From Rhodoferax sp. (GTDB lineage Bacteria > Pseudomonadota > Gammaproteobacteria > Burkholderiales > Burkholderiaceae), in assembly GCA_028292075.1 (NCBI GenBank), contig JAQGNA010000309.1, forward strand, positions 1 to 8,529: a stretch of DNA of 8,529 nucleotides, given 5' to 3'. Both the position numbers and the translations under genes were made by a program. The notes under the pieces are model-generated. The model worked only from the letters and a program-made list of their open reading frames with translations, had not been told where the DNA came from and ran no database searches. This document shows positions 1 through 6,538 of the stretch, piece by piece; position 1 is the stretch's first letter, and each line of letters starts with the position of its first letter.

Positions 1-1
1 C

Positions 2-1120
2 GCTTATTCCGATGTCTACGATTTCCAGGTCACCGGCAAATGGGCCTTCGAGGGCAAGCTCGAAGACCTCTCCAGCGTGATCTCGCCGATCAGCGGACGC
101 TTCGCCCCCAACACGGTGGAGACGACCTTCCTGTACAACGACGTGGCCAAGACCCGCGCCTACTACGCTTTCCCGATCAAGCAGCAGACCATGCACATCG
201 AGTACTGGCTCGACATGCTGACCGAAGCCGGTTTCAAGGACTCCGACATTCCGACCGACTGGAAGAGCTACTGGCCTTTCTGGTGCGAGAAGGTGCAGGC
301 CGGCAGCCGCGCCAAGTCGGGTGGCCGCACCTACGGCATCGGCATGCCCATGGGCGTGGATTCGAGCGACGCGTTCTTCTCGTTCCTGACCTTCATGGAC
401 GCCTACAACGTGAAGCTGGTGAACGACAGCGGCAAGTTGCTGGTCGACGATCCGGCCGTGCGCACCGGCCTGATCGCCGCCATGACCGACTACGTCATGC
501 CCTATCAGAAGGGCTGCACGCCGCCTTCGTCGACCAGCTGGAAGGACCCCGACAACAACGTCGCCTTCCACAACAAGACGACCGTGATGACGCACAACGC
601 GACGATCTCGCTGCCGGCCAAGTGGCTCGACGATTCGAACAACGCCGCCCTGACCCCGGAGCAGCGCGAGAACGCCCGCAAGAACTACACGGAGCGCATC
701 CGCACTGCCGGGTTCCCGAACAAACCCGACGGCAGCAAGATGGTCTACCGCACCGCGGTGAAGACCGGCGTGGTGTTCAAGGCGGGCAAGAACGTCAAGC
801 GCGCCAAGGAGTTCGTCGCCTTCCTCATGGAAGAAGAAAACCTGACGCCGTACGTCGAAGGCTCGCTCGGCCGCTGGTTCCCGGTAACCAAGGCCGGCCA
901 GGAGCGTCCGTTCTGGAAGGCCGACGTGCATCGCCAGTCGGTCTACAACCAGTACGCTGCCGGCACGGTGCCGTTCGAGTTCACTAAGAACTACAAGTTC
1001 ACCATCTTGAACAACGAGAACGTCTGGGCCAAGGCCATGAACCGCATCGTCAGCGAGAAGGTGCCTGTCGACAAGGCTGTCGATGAAATGATCGAACGCA
1101 TCAAGACGGTTGCCCGCTGA
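2..1120 (+). CDS. CUT1 ABC transporter periplasmic solute-binding protein (5' end missing)
   Basis: This is the C-terminal 372 residues of an extracellular solute-binding protein of the family 1 (MalE-like) type. The frame is open from base 2, so the start codon, signal peptide and roughly the first 50-80 residues lie outside the window; the GTG at 77 is an internal valine codon. Such proteins capture a sugar or sugar derivative in the periplasm and deliver it to the permease pair. Supporting features are the segment QQTMHIEYWLDMLTEAGF, which resembles the usual 'YW..DML.EAGF' stretch, the aromatic-rich middle part, and a C-terminal helix ending AVDEMIERIKTVAR. The two permease genes and the ATPase gene follow on the same strand, which fixes the role. 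The substrate cannot be read from the sequence; neighbouring gluconate enzymes point to a sugar acid, ketogluconate or polyol. It ends with TGA at 1118-1120. Confidence 0.9.
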   Translation, partial: AYSDVYDFQVTGKWAFEGKLEDLSSVISPISGRFAPNTVETTFLYNDVAKTRAYYAFPIKQQTMHIEYWLDMLTEAGFKDSDIPTDWKSYWPFWCEKVQAGSRAKSGGRTYGIGMPMGVDSSDAFFSFLTFMDAYNVKLVNDSGKLLVDDPAVRTGLIAAMTDYVMPYQKGCTPPSSTSWKDPDNNVAFHNKTTVMTHNATISLPAKWLDDSNNAALTPEQRENARKNYTERIRTAGFPNKPDGSKMVYRTAVKTGVVFKAGKNVKRAKEFVAFLMEEENLTPYVEGSLGRWFPVTKAGQERPFWKADVHRQSVYNQYAAGTVPFEFTKNYKFTILNNENVWAKAMNRIVSEKVPVDKAVDEMIERIKTVAR

Positions 1121-1151
1121 TCCTGGTCGATTTTTCCTAGTGACCCCCAAC

Positions 1152-1185
1152 CCCGCCGCGCGCAGGCTACCCCGCGCGCGGCGGG
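1152..1185 (+). promoter_or_regulatory. Perfect 12-bp GC hairpin between binding-protein and permease genes
   Basis: The arms CCCGCCGCGCGC (1152-1163) and GCGCGCGGCGGG (1174-1185) are exact reverse complements separated by a 10-nt loop. The hairpin lies 31 nt after the binding-protein stop and 19 nt before the permease ATG. No T-run follows it, so it is not a classical intrinsic terminator. In sugar ABC operons, a hairpin at this place commonly protects the 3' end of the binding-protein mRNA or causes partial termination, so that more binding protein than permease is made. That role is inferred here. Confidence 0.7.
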
Positions 1186-1190
1186 TGCAC

Positions 1191-1196
1191 AGGAAG
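1191..1196 (+). promoter_or_regulatory. Ribosome binding site of the first permease gene
   Basis: AGGAAG lies 8 nt before the ATG at 1205. It supports that start and lies just outside the hairpin that ends at 1185, so translation can begin on a processed downstream mRNA. Confidence 0.55.
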
Positions 1197-1204
1197 CATT
1201 CAAA

Positions 1205-2077
1205 ATGAGTACCCTCGCCTCCACCACGTTGCCCTCGCCGACCCAAAGCGCCAAGAAGCCCATGAGCTCCTGGCAGTTCTGGGGCATGGTGATGGTCGTT
1301 CCCTATCTGCTCGTTTTCGTGGTTTTCGTGCTGTACCCCGTGGGCTATGGCCTGTGGCTGGCACGCCATCCCTCCAGCTACGTGAAGCTGGTTGAAGACC
1401 CGATTTTCTTCCGCTCGGTCATCAACACCATCGTGTTCCTCGTCGTGGCGATCAACGTCAAGATGGTCGCGGCCATGGTGCTGTCGGGCTTTTTCGTGAC
1501 ACCGCGCTGGTGGATCAAGATCGTCGCCGCGCTGTTCATTCTCCCTTGGGCGCTGCCCTCGATCCCGACCATCCTCTCGATCCGATTCATGCTCAACCCC
1601 GAATGGGGCGTGGTGAATTCGCTGATCTTCAAACTGACCGGCATGGACGGCCCCAACTGGCTGAACGACCCCACGCTGGCGCTCAGCCTTTCGATGCTGA
1701 CGCACATCTGGAAGTCGCTGCCGTTCTGGACGCTGATTCTCGTGGCCGGCCGCCTCGCCATTCCGGGTGAGCAGTACGAGGCGGCGTCGGTCGACGGTGC
1801 CACCAGCATGCAGAAGTTCCGCTTCATCACCTGGCCGTCGATGCGCACGCTCTACCTCACCTCGACGATCCTCTCGATGATCTGGACGCTTGGGGACTTC
1901 AATAGCGTCTACCTGCTGACCGGCGGCGGCCCCGCCGACCTGACGCATGTGCTGGCCACGCTGGGCATTCGCTACCTGCGCCTCGACCAGGTCGATTTGT
2001 CGATGGCTTCCATCGTCGTGGCCATGCCGCTGGTGCTGCCGCTGGTGTTCTTCATGATGAAGAGGCTGTCGAAATGA
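1205..2077 (+). CDS. CUT1 sugar ABC transporter permease, MalF/UgpA type
   Basis: This 290-aa inner-membrane protein is one half of the translocation channel of a carbohydrate importer. Hydrophobic segments fall at about 25-50, 68-92, 102-125, 155-182, 215-235 and 263-286, giving the six helices expected of a core permease. The EAA loop that docks on the ATPase is clear at residues 192-211 (EAASVDGA, then a Pro at 211). The GGGPADLTHVLATLG stretch (239-253) is typical of MalF/UgpA-type subunits. The first 20 residues are a polar Ser/Thr/Pro-rich cytoplasmic tail. The ATG at 1205 has AGGAAG 8 nt upstream. The gene follows the binding-protein gene by 84 nt, and a second permease gene follows it. 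The substrate is not determinable from this subunit. Confidence 0.93.
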   Translation: MSTLASTTLPSPTQSAKKPMSSWQFWGMVMVVPYLLVFVVFVLYPVGYGLWLARHPSSYVKLVEDPIFFRSVINTIVFLVVAINVKMVAAMVLSGFFVTPRWWIKIVAALFILPWALPSIPTILSIRFMLNPEWGVVNSLIFKLTGMDGPNWLNDPTLALSLSMLTHIWKSLPFWTLILVAGRLAIPGEQYEAASVDGATSMQKFRFITWPSMRTLYLTSTILSMIWTLGDFNSVYLLTGGGPADLTHVLATLGIRYLRLDQVDLSMASIVVAMPLVLPLVFFMMKRLSK

Positions 2078-2145
2078 AATCAGGTTGTCACCATCATCAA
2101 GATCACCAAGATCAACAAGACCACCCACAGGGGAGCGCGACATGA
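2074..2145 (+). CDS. Possible 23-codon bridging ORF between the two permease genes
   Basis: An ATG at 2074 overlaps the stop of the first permease gene (ATGA). The frame stays open for 23 codons and ends at TGA 2143-2145, which overlaps the ATG of the second permease gene (ATGA at 2142-2145). The predicted peptide begins MKSG, has the core CHHHQDHQDQQDH and ends PQGSAT. AAGAGG at 2060-2065 lies 8 nt before its ATG and could serve as a ribosome binding site. The second permease gene's own binding site, GGGGAG, lies inside it. It could act as a translational relay keeping the two permeases in balance, or it could be accidental. No homologue is known to me, and the composition (Gln, His, Asp) is unlike the neighbours. 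Confidence 0.25.
   Translation: MKSGCHHHQDHQDQQDHPQGSAT
2093..2119 (+). repeat. Three tandem 9-bp units in the inter-permease spacer
   Basis: ATCATCAAG, ATCACCAAG and ATCAACAAG stand head to tail, differing only at positions 5 and 6. A partial further match (ACCACC) follows. The tract is less GC-rich than the surroundings and gives the His/Gln/Asp-rich periodicity of the overlapping mini-ORF. It looks like replication-slippage expansion in a spacer. Confidence 0.6.
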
Positions 2146-2993
2146 AGAAATGGACTGTCAAGTCGGTGGGGACCGAGGCCAAGCTGCTGCTCATCGGCAT
2201 TCCGGTGCTGCTGTGGACGCTCATCCCGGTCTACCACATGGTGCTGTTCTCGATCTCGGGCAAGGACTCGGCCACTTCGGGCCGGCTCTGGCCCAAGGAG
2301 CCGACGCTGGACAACTTCCGCATCGTGTTTCAGCAAAAGCACTTCTACCTCGACCACTTCTGGCTGCAGATGTTCAACTCGCTGTTGATCGCGGTGGCCG
2401 TGGGCGCGCTCACGCTGATGGTGGCCACCTGCGCCGCATTCGCCATCAGCCGGCTCAAGGTGCGGGGCGGTCGCACGGTGCTGAACCTGGCACTGTTCAC
2501 GTACTTCATTCCAGCGGCTTTCCTTGCCGTGCCGATGTACAAGACGATGGGCAACTACGGATTGCTGAACAGCCAGTGGTCGCTGATCCTGGCCATGGTG
2601 ACCATCGCCTCGCCGTACTGCATCTGGGTGCTGAAGCAGGCGTCCGACAAGCTGCCTTACGAACTCGACGAAGCCGCCAAGATGGACGGTGCCACCGCGC
2701 TGCAACTGTTTCGCATGGTCTACCTGCCGCTGATGGTGCCGTCGCTGGTGGCAGTGGGCACCTATGCGCTGCTGCTGGCCTGGAACGAATACCTCTATGC
2801 CTTCCTGCTGCTGTCGAACGACCGCAGCGTGACGCTGGCGGTGGCGCTGGGCAACTTCCTGTCGGCCGACGATTCGCCCTGGGAACTGCTGATGACGACC
2901 GGCCTGATCTACGCATTGCCGCCAGCCGCCATCTACTACACCTTTAAGCGCTACATGGTCGGCGGCCTGACGGCTGGCGCAGTCAAGAGCTGA
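2142..2993 (+). CDS. CUT1 sugar ABC transporter permease, MalG/UgpE type
   Basis: This 283-aa inner-membrane protein is the second channel subunit of the importer and pairs with the product of 1205-2077. Hydrophobic helices lie at about 14-36, 78-102, 112-133, 145-165, 198-222 and 246-266. The EAA loop is at 177-196 (EAAKMDGATALQLFRMVYLP), with the invariant Gly at 183. The NEYLYAFLLL motif (215-224) and the GG near the C-terminus are characteristic of MalG-type proteins. The ATG at 2142 is chosen because GGGGAG (2130-2135) lies 6 nt upstream. A longer reading from TTG 2085 would add a low-complexity tail encoded by the 9-bp repeats and has no ribosome binding site. The ATPase gene follows after 37 nt. 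Confidence 0.93.
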   Translation: MKKWTVKSVGTEAKLLLIGIPVLLWTLIPVYHMVLFSISGKDSATSGRLWPKEPTLDNFRIVFQQKHFYLDHFWLQMFNSLLIAVAVGALTLMVATCAAFAISRLKVRGGRTVLNLALFTYFIPAAFLAVPMYKTMGNYGLLNSQWSLILAMVTIASPYCIWVLKQASDKLPYELDEAAKMDGATALQLFRMVYLPLMVPSLVAVGTYALLLAWNEYLYAFLLLSNDRSVTLAVALGNFLSADDSPWELLMTTGLIYALPPAAIYYTFKRYMVGGLTAGAVKS

Positions 2994-3030
2994 ACTCGTA
3001 CACGATCGAAAAGAAAGCAGAAAGAAAAGT

Positions 3031-4107
3031 ATGGCAACCGTATCGTTCAAGAAAATCGAGAAGAACTTCGGCAAGGTCAAGATCATCCATGGCATCAGCT
3101 TCGACATCTCCGATGGCGAGTTCGTGGTGCTGGTGGGCCCCTCCGGTTGCGGCAAGTCGACGCTGCTGCGCATGCTGGCCGGCCTGGAAGACATCAGTGG
3201 CGGCGAGATCGCCATCGACGGCAAGGTGGTCAACGAGCTGGATTCGAAGGACCGCGACATCGCCATGGTGTTCCAGAGCTATGCGCTGTACCCGCACATG
3301 ACGGTGCGCGAAAACATGGCCTTCAGCCTGCGCCTGCGCAACGCCGACGCCGACATCACGGAGAAGCGCGTGGGCAACGCCGCCCGCATCCTCAACCTCG
3401 ACCCGCTGCTCGACCGCTTTCCGCGCGAGCTTTCGGGCGGCCAGCGACAGCGCGTAGCCATGGGACGGGCCATCGTGCGCGACCCCAAGGTGTTCCTCTT
3501 CGACGAGCCGTTGTCCAACCTCGACGCCAAGCTGCGGGTGGCGATGCGCGCCGAGATCAAGGCGCTGCATCAGCGGCTGAAGACGACCACGGTCTATGTG
3601 ACGCACGACCAGATCGAGGCCATGACCATGGCGGACCGCATCGTGGTGATGCACGACGGCATCGTCGAGCAGATCGGCACGCCGCTCGAGCTCTTCGACC
3701 GGCCGGGCAACCTGTTCGTCGCTCAATTCATCGGCTCACCGTCGATGAACGTCGTCCAGGGCACGCTGCGCAAGGAGGGTGGCCAGGCCTGGGTCGAAGC
3801 CGAAGGCGCAAGGTGGCCGGTGGTCACCACCCAGGGCCGTGACGGCCAGGCGGTGCACTACGGCGTGCGGCCGACCGATCTCGAGATCGGCCACGGCGGT
3901 GCGGCGGGGCAGGGCATCGCAACGAAGGTGATCGTGGTGGAGCCCACCGGTGCCGAAACCGAATTGCTGGTGGAAGTGGGCGGCACGCGCCTGGTGGTGG
4001 TGATGCACGGCCGCACCGACGCACAGCCCGACGAAGTGGTCATGCTCGACATCGACCCCACCAAGGCCCATCTGTTCGACCAGGCCTCAGGTCTGCGCAT
4101 CGATTGA
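3031..4107 (+). CDS. ugpC: Sugar ABC transporter ATP-binding protein, UgpC/MalK type
   Basis: This 358-aa cytoplasmic ATPase powers the importer. All nucleotide-binding motifs are present: Walker A GPSGCGKST (36-44), Q-loop Gln82 in VFQSYALYPHM, signature LSGGQ (134-138), Walker B VFLFDE (154-159), D-loop SNLD (162-165) and switch His192 in VTHDQ. After about residue 235 comes a C-terminal TOBE/OB-type regulatory domain containing the YGVRPTDLEIG stretch and the segment EPTGAETELLVEVGG, as in MalK/UgpC; in some MalK proteins this domain also contacts regulators. The length is usual for the family. The ATG at 3031 follows a purine-rich AGAAAGAAAAG tract. The permease genes precede it. The symbol ugpC is the customary label for this subfamily and does not imply glycerol-3-phosphate as substrate. 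Confidence 0.94.
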   Translation: MATVSFKKIEKNFGKVKIIHGISFDISDGEFVVLVGPSGCGKSTLLRMLAGLEDISGGEIAIDGKVVNELDSKDRDIAMVFQSYALYPHMTVRENMAFSLRLRNADADITEKRVGNAARILNLDPLLDRFPRELSGGQRQRVAMGRAIVRDPKVFLFDEPLSNLDAKLRVAMRAEIKALHQRLKTTTVYVTHDQIEAMTMADRIVVMHDGIVEQIGTPLELFDRPGNLFVAQFIGSPSMNVVQGTLRKEGGQAWVEAEGARWPVVTTQGRDGQAVHYGVRPTDLEIGHGGAAGQGIATKVIVVEPTGAETELLVEVGGTRLVVVMHGRTDAQPDEVVMLDIDPTKAHLFDQASGLRID

Positions 4108-4242
4108 CGCAGCAGAGGCGGTGAGCCGCGGTAAGGGCGTGCGTTTGCCTGGCACGGCGTTCGTGGTGGCCCGCAACTGCCGCCGCCATCCCCGCCGCAG
4201 CCGGCCGCGCTCCGTTCATCACCAGCCTTTGCGCGCCACGCC

Positions 4243-4818
4243 ATGACACAGCCCGAATCTTCCCCGGCGCAACTGAACTCGCCACCCCCGCCATCGGCAC
4301 CACGGCCCATCATCGTGGTGATGGGCGTCAGCGGTTGCGGCAAGAGCACGGTTGGCCGCAAGTTGGCCGATGCCCTGAAGTTGCCGTTCCTCGAGGGCGA
4401 CGACTTCCATCCGCCTGAAAACGTCGCACGCATGGCCGCCGGCATACCGCTCACCGATGCCGACCGCGAGGGTTGGCTGCGCACGCTGGCCGACCGAATG
4501 GCCGAGGCGGCGGGGCCGGGCGAAGGGCTGGTGCTGTCATGCTCCGCCCTGAAGCGCCGCTACCGCGACGTGTTGCGCGAGGGTGCCGCCGGGGTGCGCT
4601 TCGTCTACCTGCATGGATCGCCCGAGGTGCTGGCCCTCCGCATGGCCCAGCGCACCAAGCACTACATGCCGCCATCCCTCCTGAACAGCCAGCTGGCGAC
4701 GCTCGAGCCGCCGGCGGCCGACGAGCACGCCCTCGCATTCGACCTCCAACTGCCGACGCAGGTGGTGGTTGCCACCGTCATCTCCGCCTTGACCCCCACC
4801 GCATCAGGAAACCCATGA
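4243..4818 (+). CDS. gntK: Gluconokinase, GntK/IdnK family
   Basis: This 191-aa cytoplasmic kinase is predicted to convert D-gluconate plus ATP to 6-phospho-D-gluconate. Walker A is GVSGCGKST (28-36). The family-typical acceptor region LEGDDFHPPENVARMAAGIPL (50-70) follows, then TDADREGWL, the LSCSALKRRYRDVLR segment (98-112) and KHYMPPSLLNSQLATLE, all diagnostic of GntK. The protein carries a Pro/Ser-rich N-terminal extension of about 20 residues before the first beta strand, making it somewhat longer than the roughly 175-aa E. coli enzymes. No Shine-Dalgarno sequence is visible before the ATG at 4243, but no later start would preserve the P-loop strand. A 135-nt gap separates it from the ATPase gene. 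Its stop overlaps the next start (ATGA, 4815-4818), so it is probably translationally coupled to the dehydrogenase. Confidence 0.92.
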   Translation: MTQPESSPAQLNSPPPPSAPRPIIVVMGVSGCGKSTVGRKLADALKLPFLEGDDFHPPENVARMAAGIPLTDADREGWLRTLADRMAEAAGPGEGLVLSCSALKRRYRDVLREGAAGVRFVYLHGSPEVLALRMAQRTKHYMPPSLLNSQLATLEPPAADEHALAFDLQLPTQVVVATVISALTPTASGNP

Positions 4819-5588
4819 CAACGATGACCGATCCCTTCCGTCTCGACGGCCGCACCGCCCTCATCACCGGCTCGTCGAGCGGCATCGGCTTCGCGCTGGC
4901 CCGCGGGCTTGGCCGGGCAGGGGCGGCGCTCGTGCTCAACGCCCGCAATGCGGACAAGCTGGAGGCATCGGCTGCCGAACTGCGCGCCGAAGGCATGACG
5001 GTGCACACCAGGGTCTTCGACGTGACCGACGGCGCGAGCGTGCTGTCGGCGGTCGATGACATCGAGCGGTCGGTTGGCGCCATCGACATCCTGGTCAACA
5101 ACGCCGGCATGCAGCGACGGGCGCCGCTGGAAGACTTCACCGCCGAGCATTGGCACGAGCTGATGCGCACCAACCTCGACAGCGTGTTCTTCGTCGGTCA
5201 GGCGGTTGCGCGCAAGATGATTCCCCGCAAGGCTGGCCGGATCATCAACATCTGCTCCGTGCAGAGCGAGCTGGGCCGGCCGAACATTGCGCCGTACACC
5301 GCCAGCAAGGGGGCCGTGAAGATGCTGACCAAGGGCATGGCCATCGACTGGGGCCAGCACGGCATCAACGTCAACGGCCTGGGGCCGGGCTATTTCAAGA
5401 CGGAACTCAACGCCAAGCTGGTTGCCGATCCGCAGTTCAGCAGCTGGCTCATCGGCCGGACCCCGAGCCGCCGCTGGGGCGACGTGGAAGACCTGGCTGG
5501 CGCGGCTGTATTCCTGGCCAGCGACGCCTCGCGGTTCGTGAACGGGCACATCCTCTACGTCGACGGCGGCGTGACCGCGACACTCTGA
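4815..5588 (+). CDS. idnO: SDR-family gluconate 5-dehydrogenase (5-ketogluconate reductase), IdnO-like
   Basis: This 257-aa classical short-chain dehydrogenase is predicted to interconvert 5-keto-D-gluconate and D-gluconate with NAD(P)H. Visible features are the cofactor loop TGSSSGIG (18-25), Asp69 in FDVTD, NNAG (95-98), Asn120, catalytic Ser148, and Tyr161/Lys165 in the YTASK motif. The stretches NNAGMQRR, ICSVQSELGR, YTASKGAVKMLTKGM and GPGYFKTELN closely match what I recall of E. coli IdnO, which is more specific than general SDR features. The C-terminus FVNGHILYVDGG is also standard. ATG 4815 has AGGAA at 4806-4810 and overlaps the gluconokinase stop; the in-frame ATG at 4824 is less well spaced. 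The pair with gluconokinase reproduces the lower half of the L-idonate/5-ketogluconate pathway. Another sugar-acid or polyol substrate remains possible. Confidence 0.87.
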   Translation: MTTMTDPFRLDGRTALITGSSSGIGFALARGLGRAGAALVLNARNADKLEASAAELRAEGMTVHTRVFDVTDGASVLSAVDDIERSVGAIDILVNNAGMQRRAPLEDFTAEHWHELMRTNLDSVFFVGQAVARKMIPRKAGRIINICSVQSELGRPNIAPYTASKGAVKMLTKGMAIDWGQHGINVNGLGPGYFKTELNAKLVADPQFSSWLIGRTPSRRWGDVEDLAGAAVFLASDASRFVNGHILYVDGGVTATL

Positions 5589-5607
5589 TTCTTTGAATGG
5601 ACAACCC

Positions 5608-5991
5608 ATGACCACCTTCACCAAAGTCACCCTGTTCACCGACACCGATGGCCGCGCGCGTTTCCGCGAAGAGCCCATCGCACTCGCTGAAGGCACGCCG
5701 CAGGCCATGTTGTCGCCGCTGATGCCGAGCGGCGGCTTTCAGGTGCGCCACAGCCCGGTGGGATTTCGCAGCCAGTTCCATGTGAGCGTGACGCCGCAGT
5801 GGGTGGTGATCCTCGGCGGCCAGATGGAGATCGGCCTGCAGGACGGAACGAGCCGCATCTTCAAGGCCGGTGATCATTTTTATTCGATCGACACATTGCC
5901 TGAAGGGGCGATCTTCGACGCTAAGGTGCATGGCCACTGGAGCCGGCAGGTCGGCGACGAGCCGCTGGTGACGATGTTCGTGCGCGCCTAG
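5608..5991 (+). CDS. Small cupin-like protein, function unknown
   Basis: This 127-aa, probably cytoplasmic protein has a cupin-like beta-barrel pattern: GGFQVRHSPVGFRSQFH, then QWVVILGGQMEIGLQDG (64-80), KAGDHFYSIDTLPEG (86-100) and HGHWSRQVG (108-116). The glycine turns and the final GHxSR-type histidine fit single-domain cupins. The classical HxH...E metal motif of the first cupin box is not intact: His58 is present, but the usual Glu position appears to be Gln64, so metal binding is uncertain. The ATG at 5608 follows the dehydrogenase stop by 19 nt with only a weak TGGA upstream; the in-frame TTG at 5593 is less likely. It is last in the sugar cluster, so a role with a sugar acid or ketose (binding, isomerisation or sensing) is plausible but unproven. 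Confidence 0.8.
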   Translation: MTTFTKVTLFTDTDGRARFREEPIALAEGTPQAMLSPLMPSGGFQVRHSPVGFRSQFHVSVTPQWVVILGGQMEIGLQDGTSRIFKAGDHFYSIDTLPEGAIFDAKVHGHWSRQVGDEPLVTMFVRA

Positions 5992-6140
5992 GAGGCTGCG
6001 CGGCGGAGGCTTTTCGCGAGGGGTCTGAACGCAATGCCGAGTTCATCGCCTGGCTGCGGGGATCGACGGACCATTCAGCCGGGTCGCGATGTCGGTCTCG
6101 ATGTCGACGCGGCGCCCGTGATCAGCTGATTCGTTCGTTA

Positions 6141-6509
6141 TCACCGTACCGGGCCGAAACCGAAGTAGGCTTTCTTGCGGGGCGGTGCATTCTCCTGGGC
6201 TCCGCCGGAATCAGGGCCACCTGTTGCCGCATCGGACGTTTCCACCGTCTCCGAGCGCGGACCCAGGTCAGGGTCTTCCGCCATGGCCTGCAGCGCGGCA
6301 ATTCCGCCGGCCAGCGCGGCCGCGTAGGTCGGCGCAGCTTGCCCTCCATGTTGCAACTCCTGCCATGCGTTTTGGGCGCTGATTTCCCCCAACACCCAGG
6401 TAAACCGCCCGGCTCGTCTTTCCTCGACCGAGACAGCAACCCGGCGCAGAGGCAAGGCCGCTGACGTGGACGGCACGGATGAGGGAGGTTTCCTGGTTGG
6501 ACGGGGCAT
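6141..6509 (-). CDS. Conserved-type hypothetical protein, 122 aa
   Basis: I do not recognise this protein. It begins with a basic Pro/Ser-rich stretch (1-20). A compact region follows: a predicted beta strand LRRVAVSVEE (21-30), RFTWVLGEI (35-43), and then an Ala-rich helix TYAAALAGGIAALQAMAED (61-79). Next comes a low-complexity acidic/Gly region (85-110), and it ends with the basic and aromatic RKKAYFGFGPVR (111-122). The strand-strand-helix order and the defined ending suggest a real small soluble protein. Its third-position GC is lower than that of the sugar genes. No Shine-Dalgarno sequence precedes its ATG (complement of 6507-6509), and no earlier start is available in frame. It is convergent with the sugar cluster and divergent from ku, with which it may share a promoter region. 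Confidence 0.6.
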   Translation of the reverse strand: MPRPTRKPPSSVPSTSAALPLRRVAVSVEERRAGRFTWVLGEISAQNAWQELQHGGQAAPTYAAALAGGIAALQAMAEDPDLGPRSETVETSDAATGGPDSGGAQENAPPRKKAYFGFGPVR

Positions 6510-6538
6510 GGAGAGGCAAGCGAACCGCCCTGTAGCCT

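Noticed and set aside
2112..3266. 384-codon - strand open frame across permease 2 and the ATPase gene
   Set aside because: Its translation is His/Gln/Arg-rich low-complexity, a mirror of GC-rich codon use. It opposes two clear ABC transporter genes and shows no family motif.
2983..3726. 247-codon - strand open frame opposite the ATPase gene
   Set aside because: It is antisense to the ATPase core with its Walker and signature motifs, and its His/Val/Asp-rich composition is a shadow of the real frame.
4662..5708. 348-codon - strand open frame opposite gluconokinase and dehydrogenase
   Set aside because: It spans two recognisable genes and their ATGA junction, and its own sequence has no recognisable domain.
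6003..6080. + strand frame reading EAFREGSERNAEFIAWLRGS after the cupin gene
   Set aside because: It is protein-like for about 20 residues but has no start codon and becomes Arg/Cys-rich at once. It could be a gene remnant, but the support is too thin.
6121..6130. 10-bp palindrome ATCAGCTGAT near the end of the 122-aa gene
   Set aside because: It is short, not flanked by matching sequence and has no T-run. Palindromes of this size are expected by chance.
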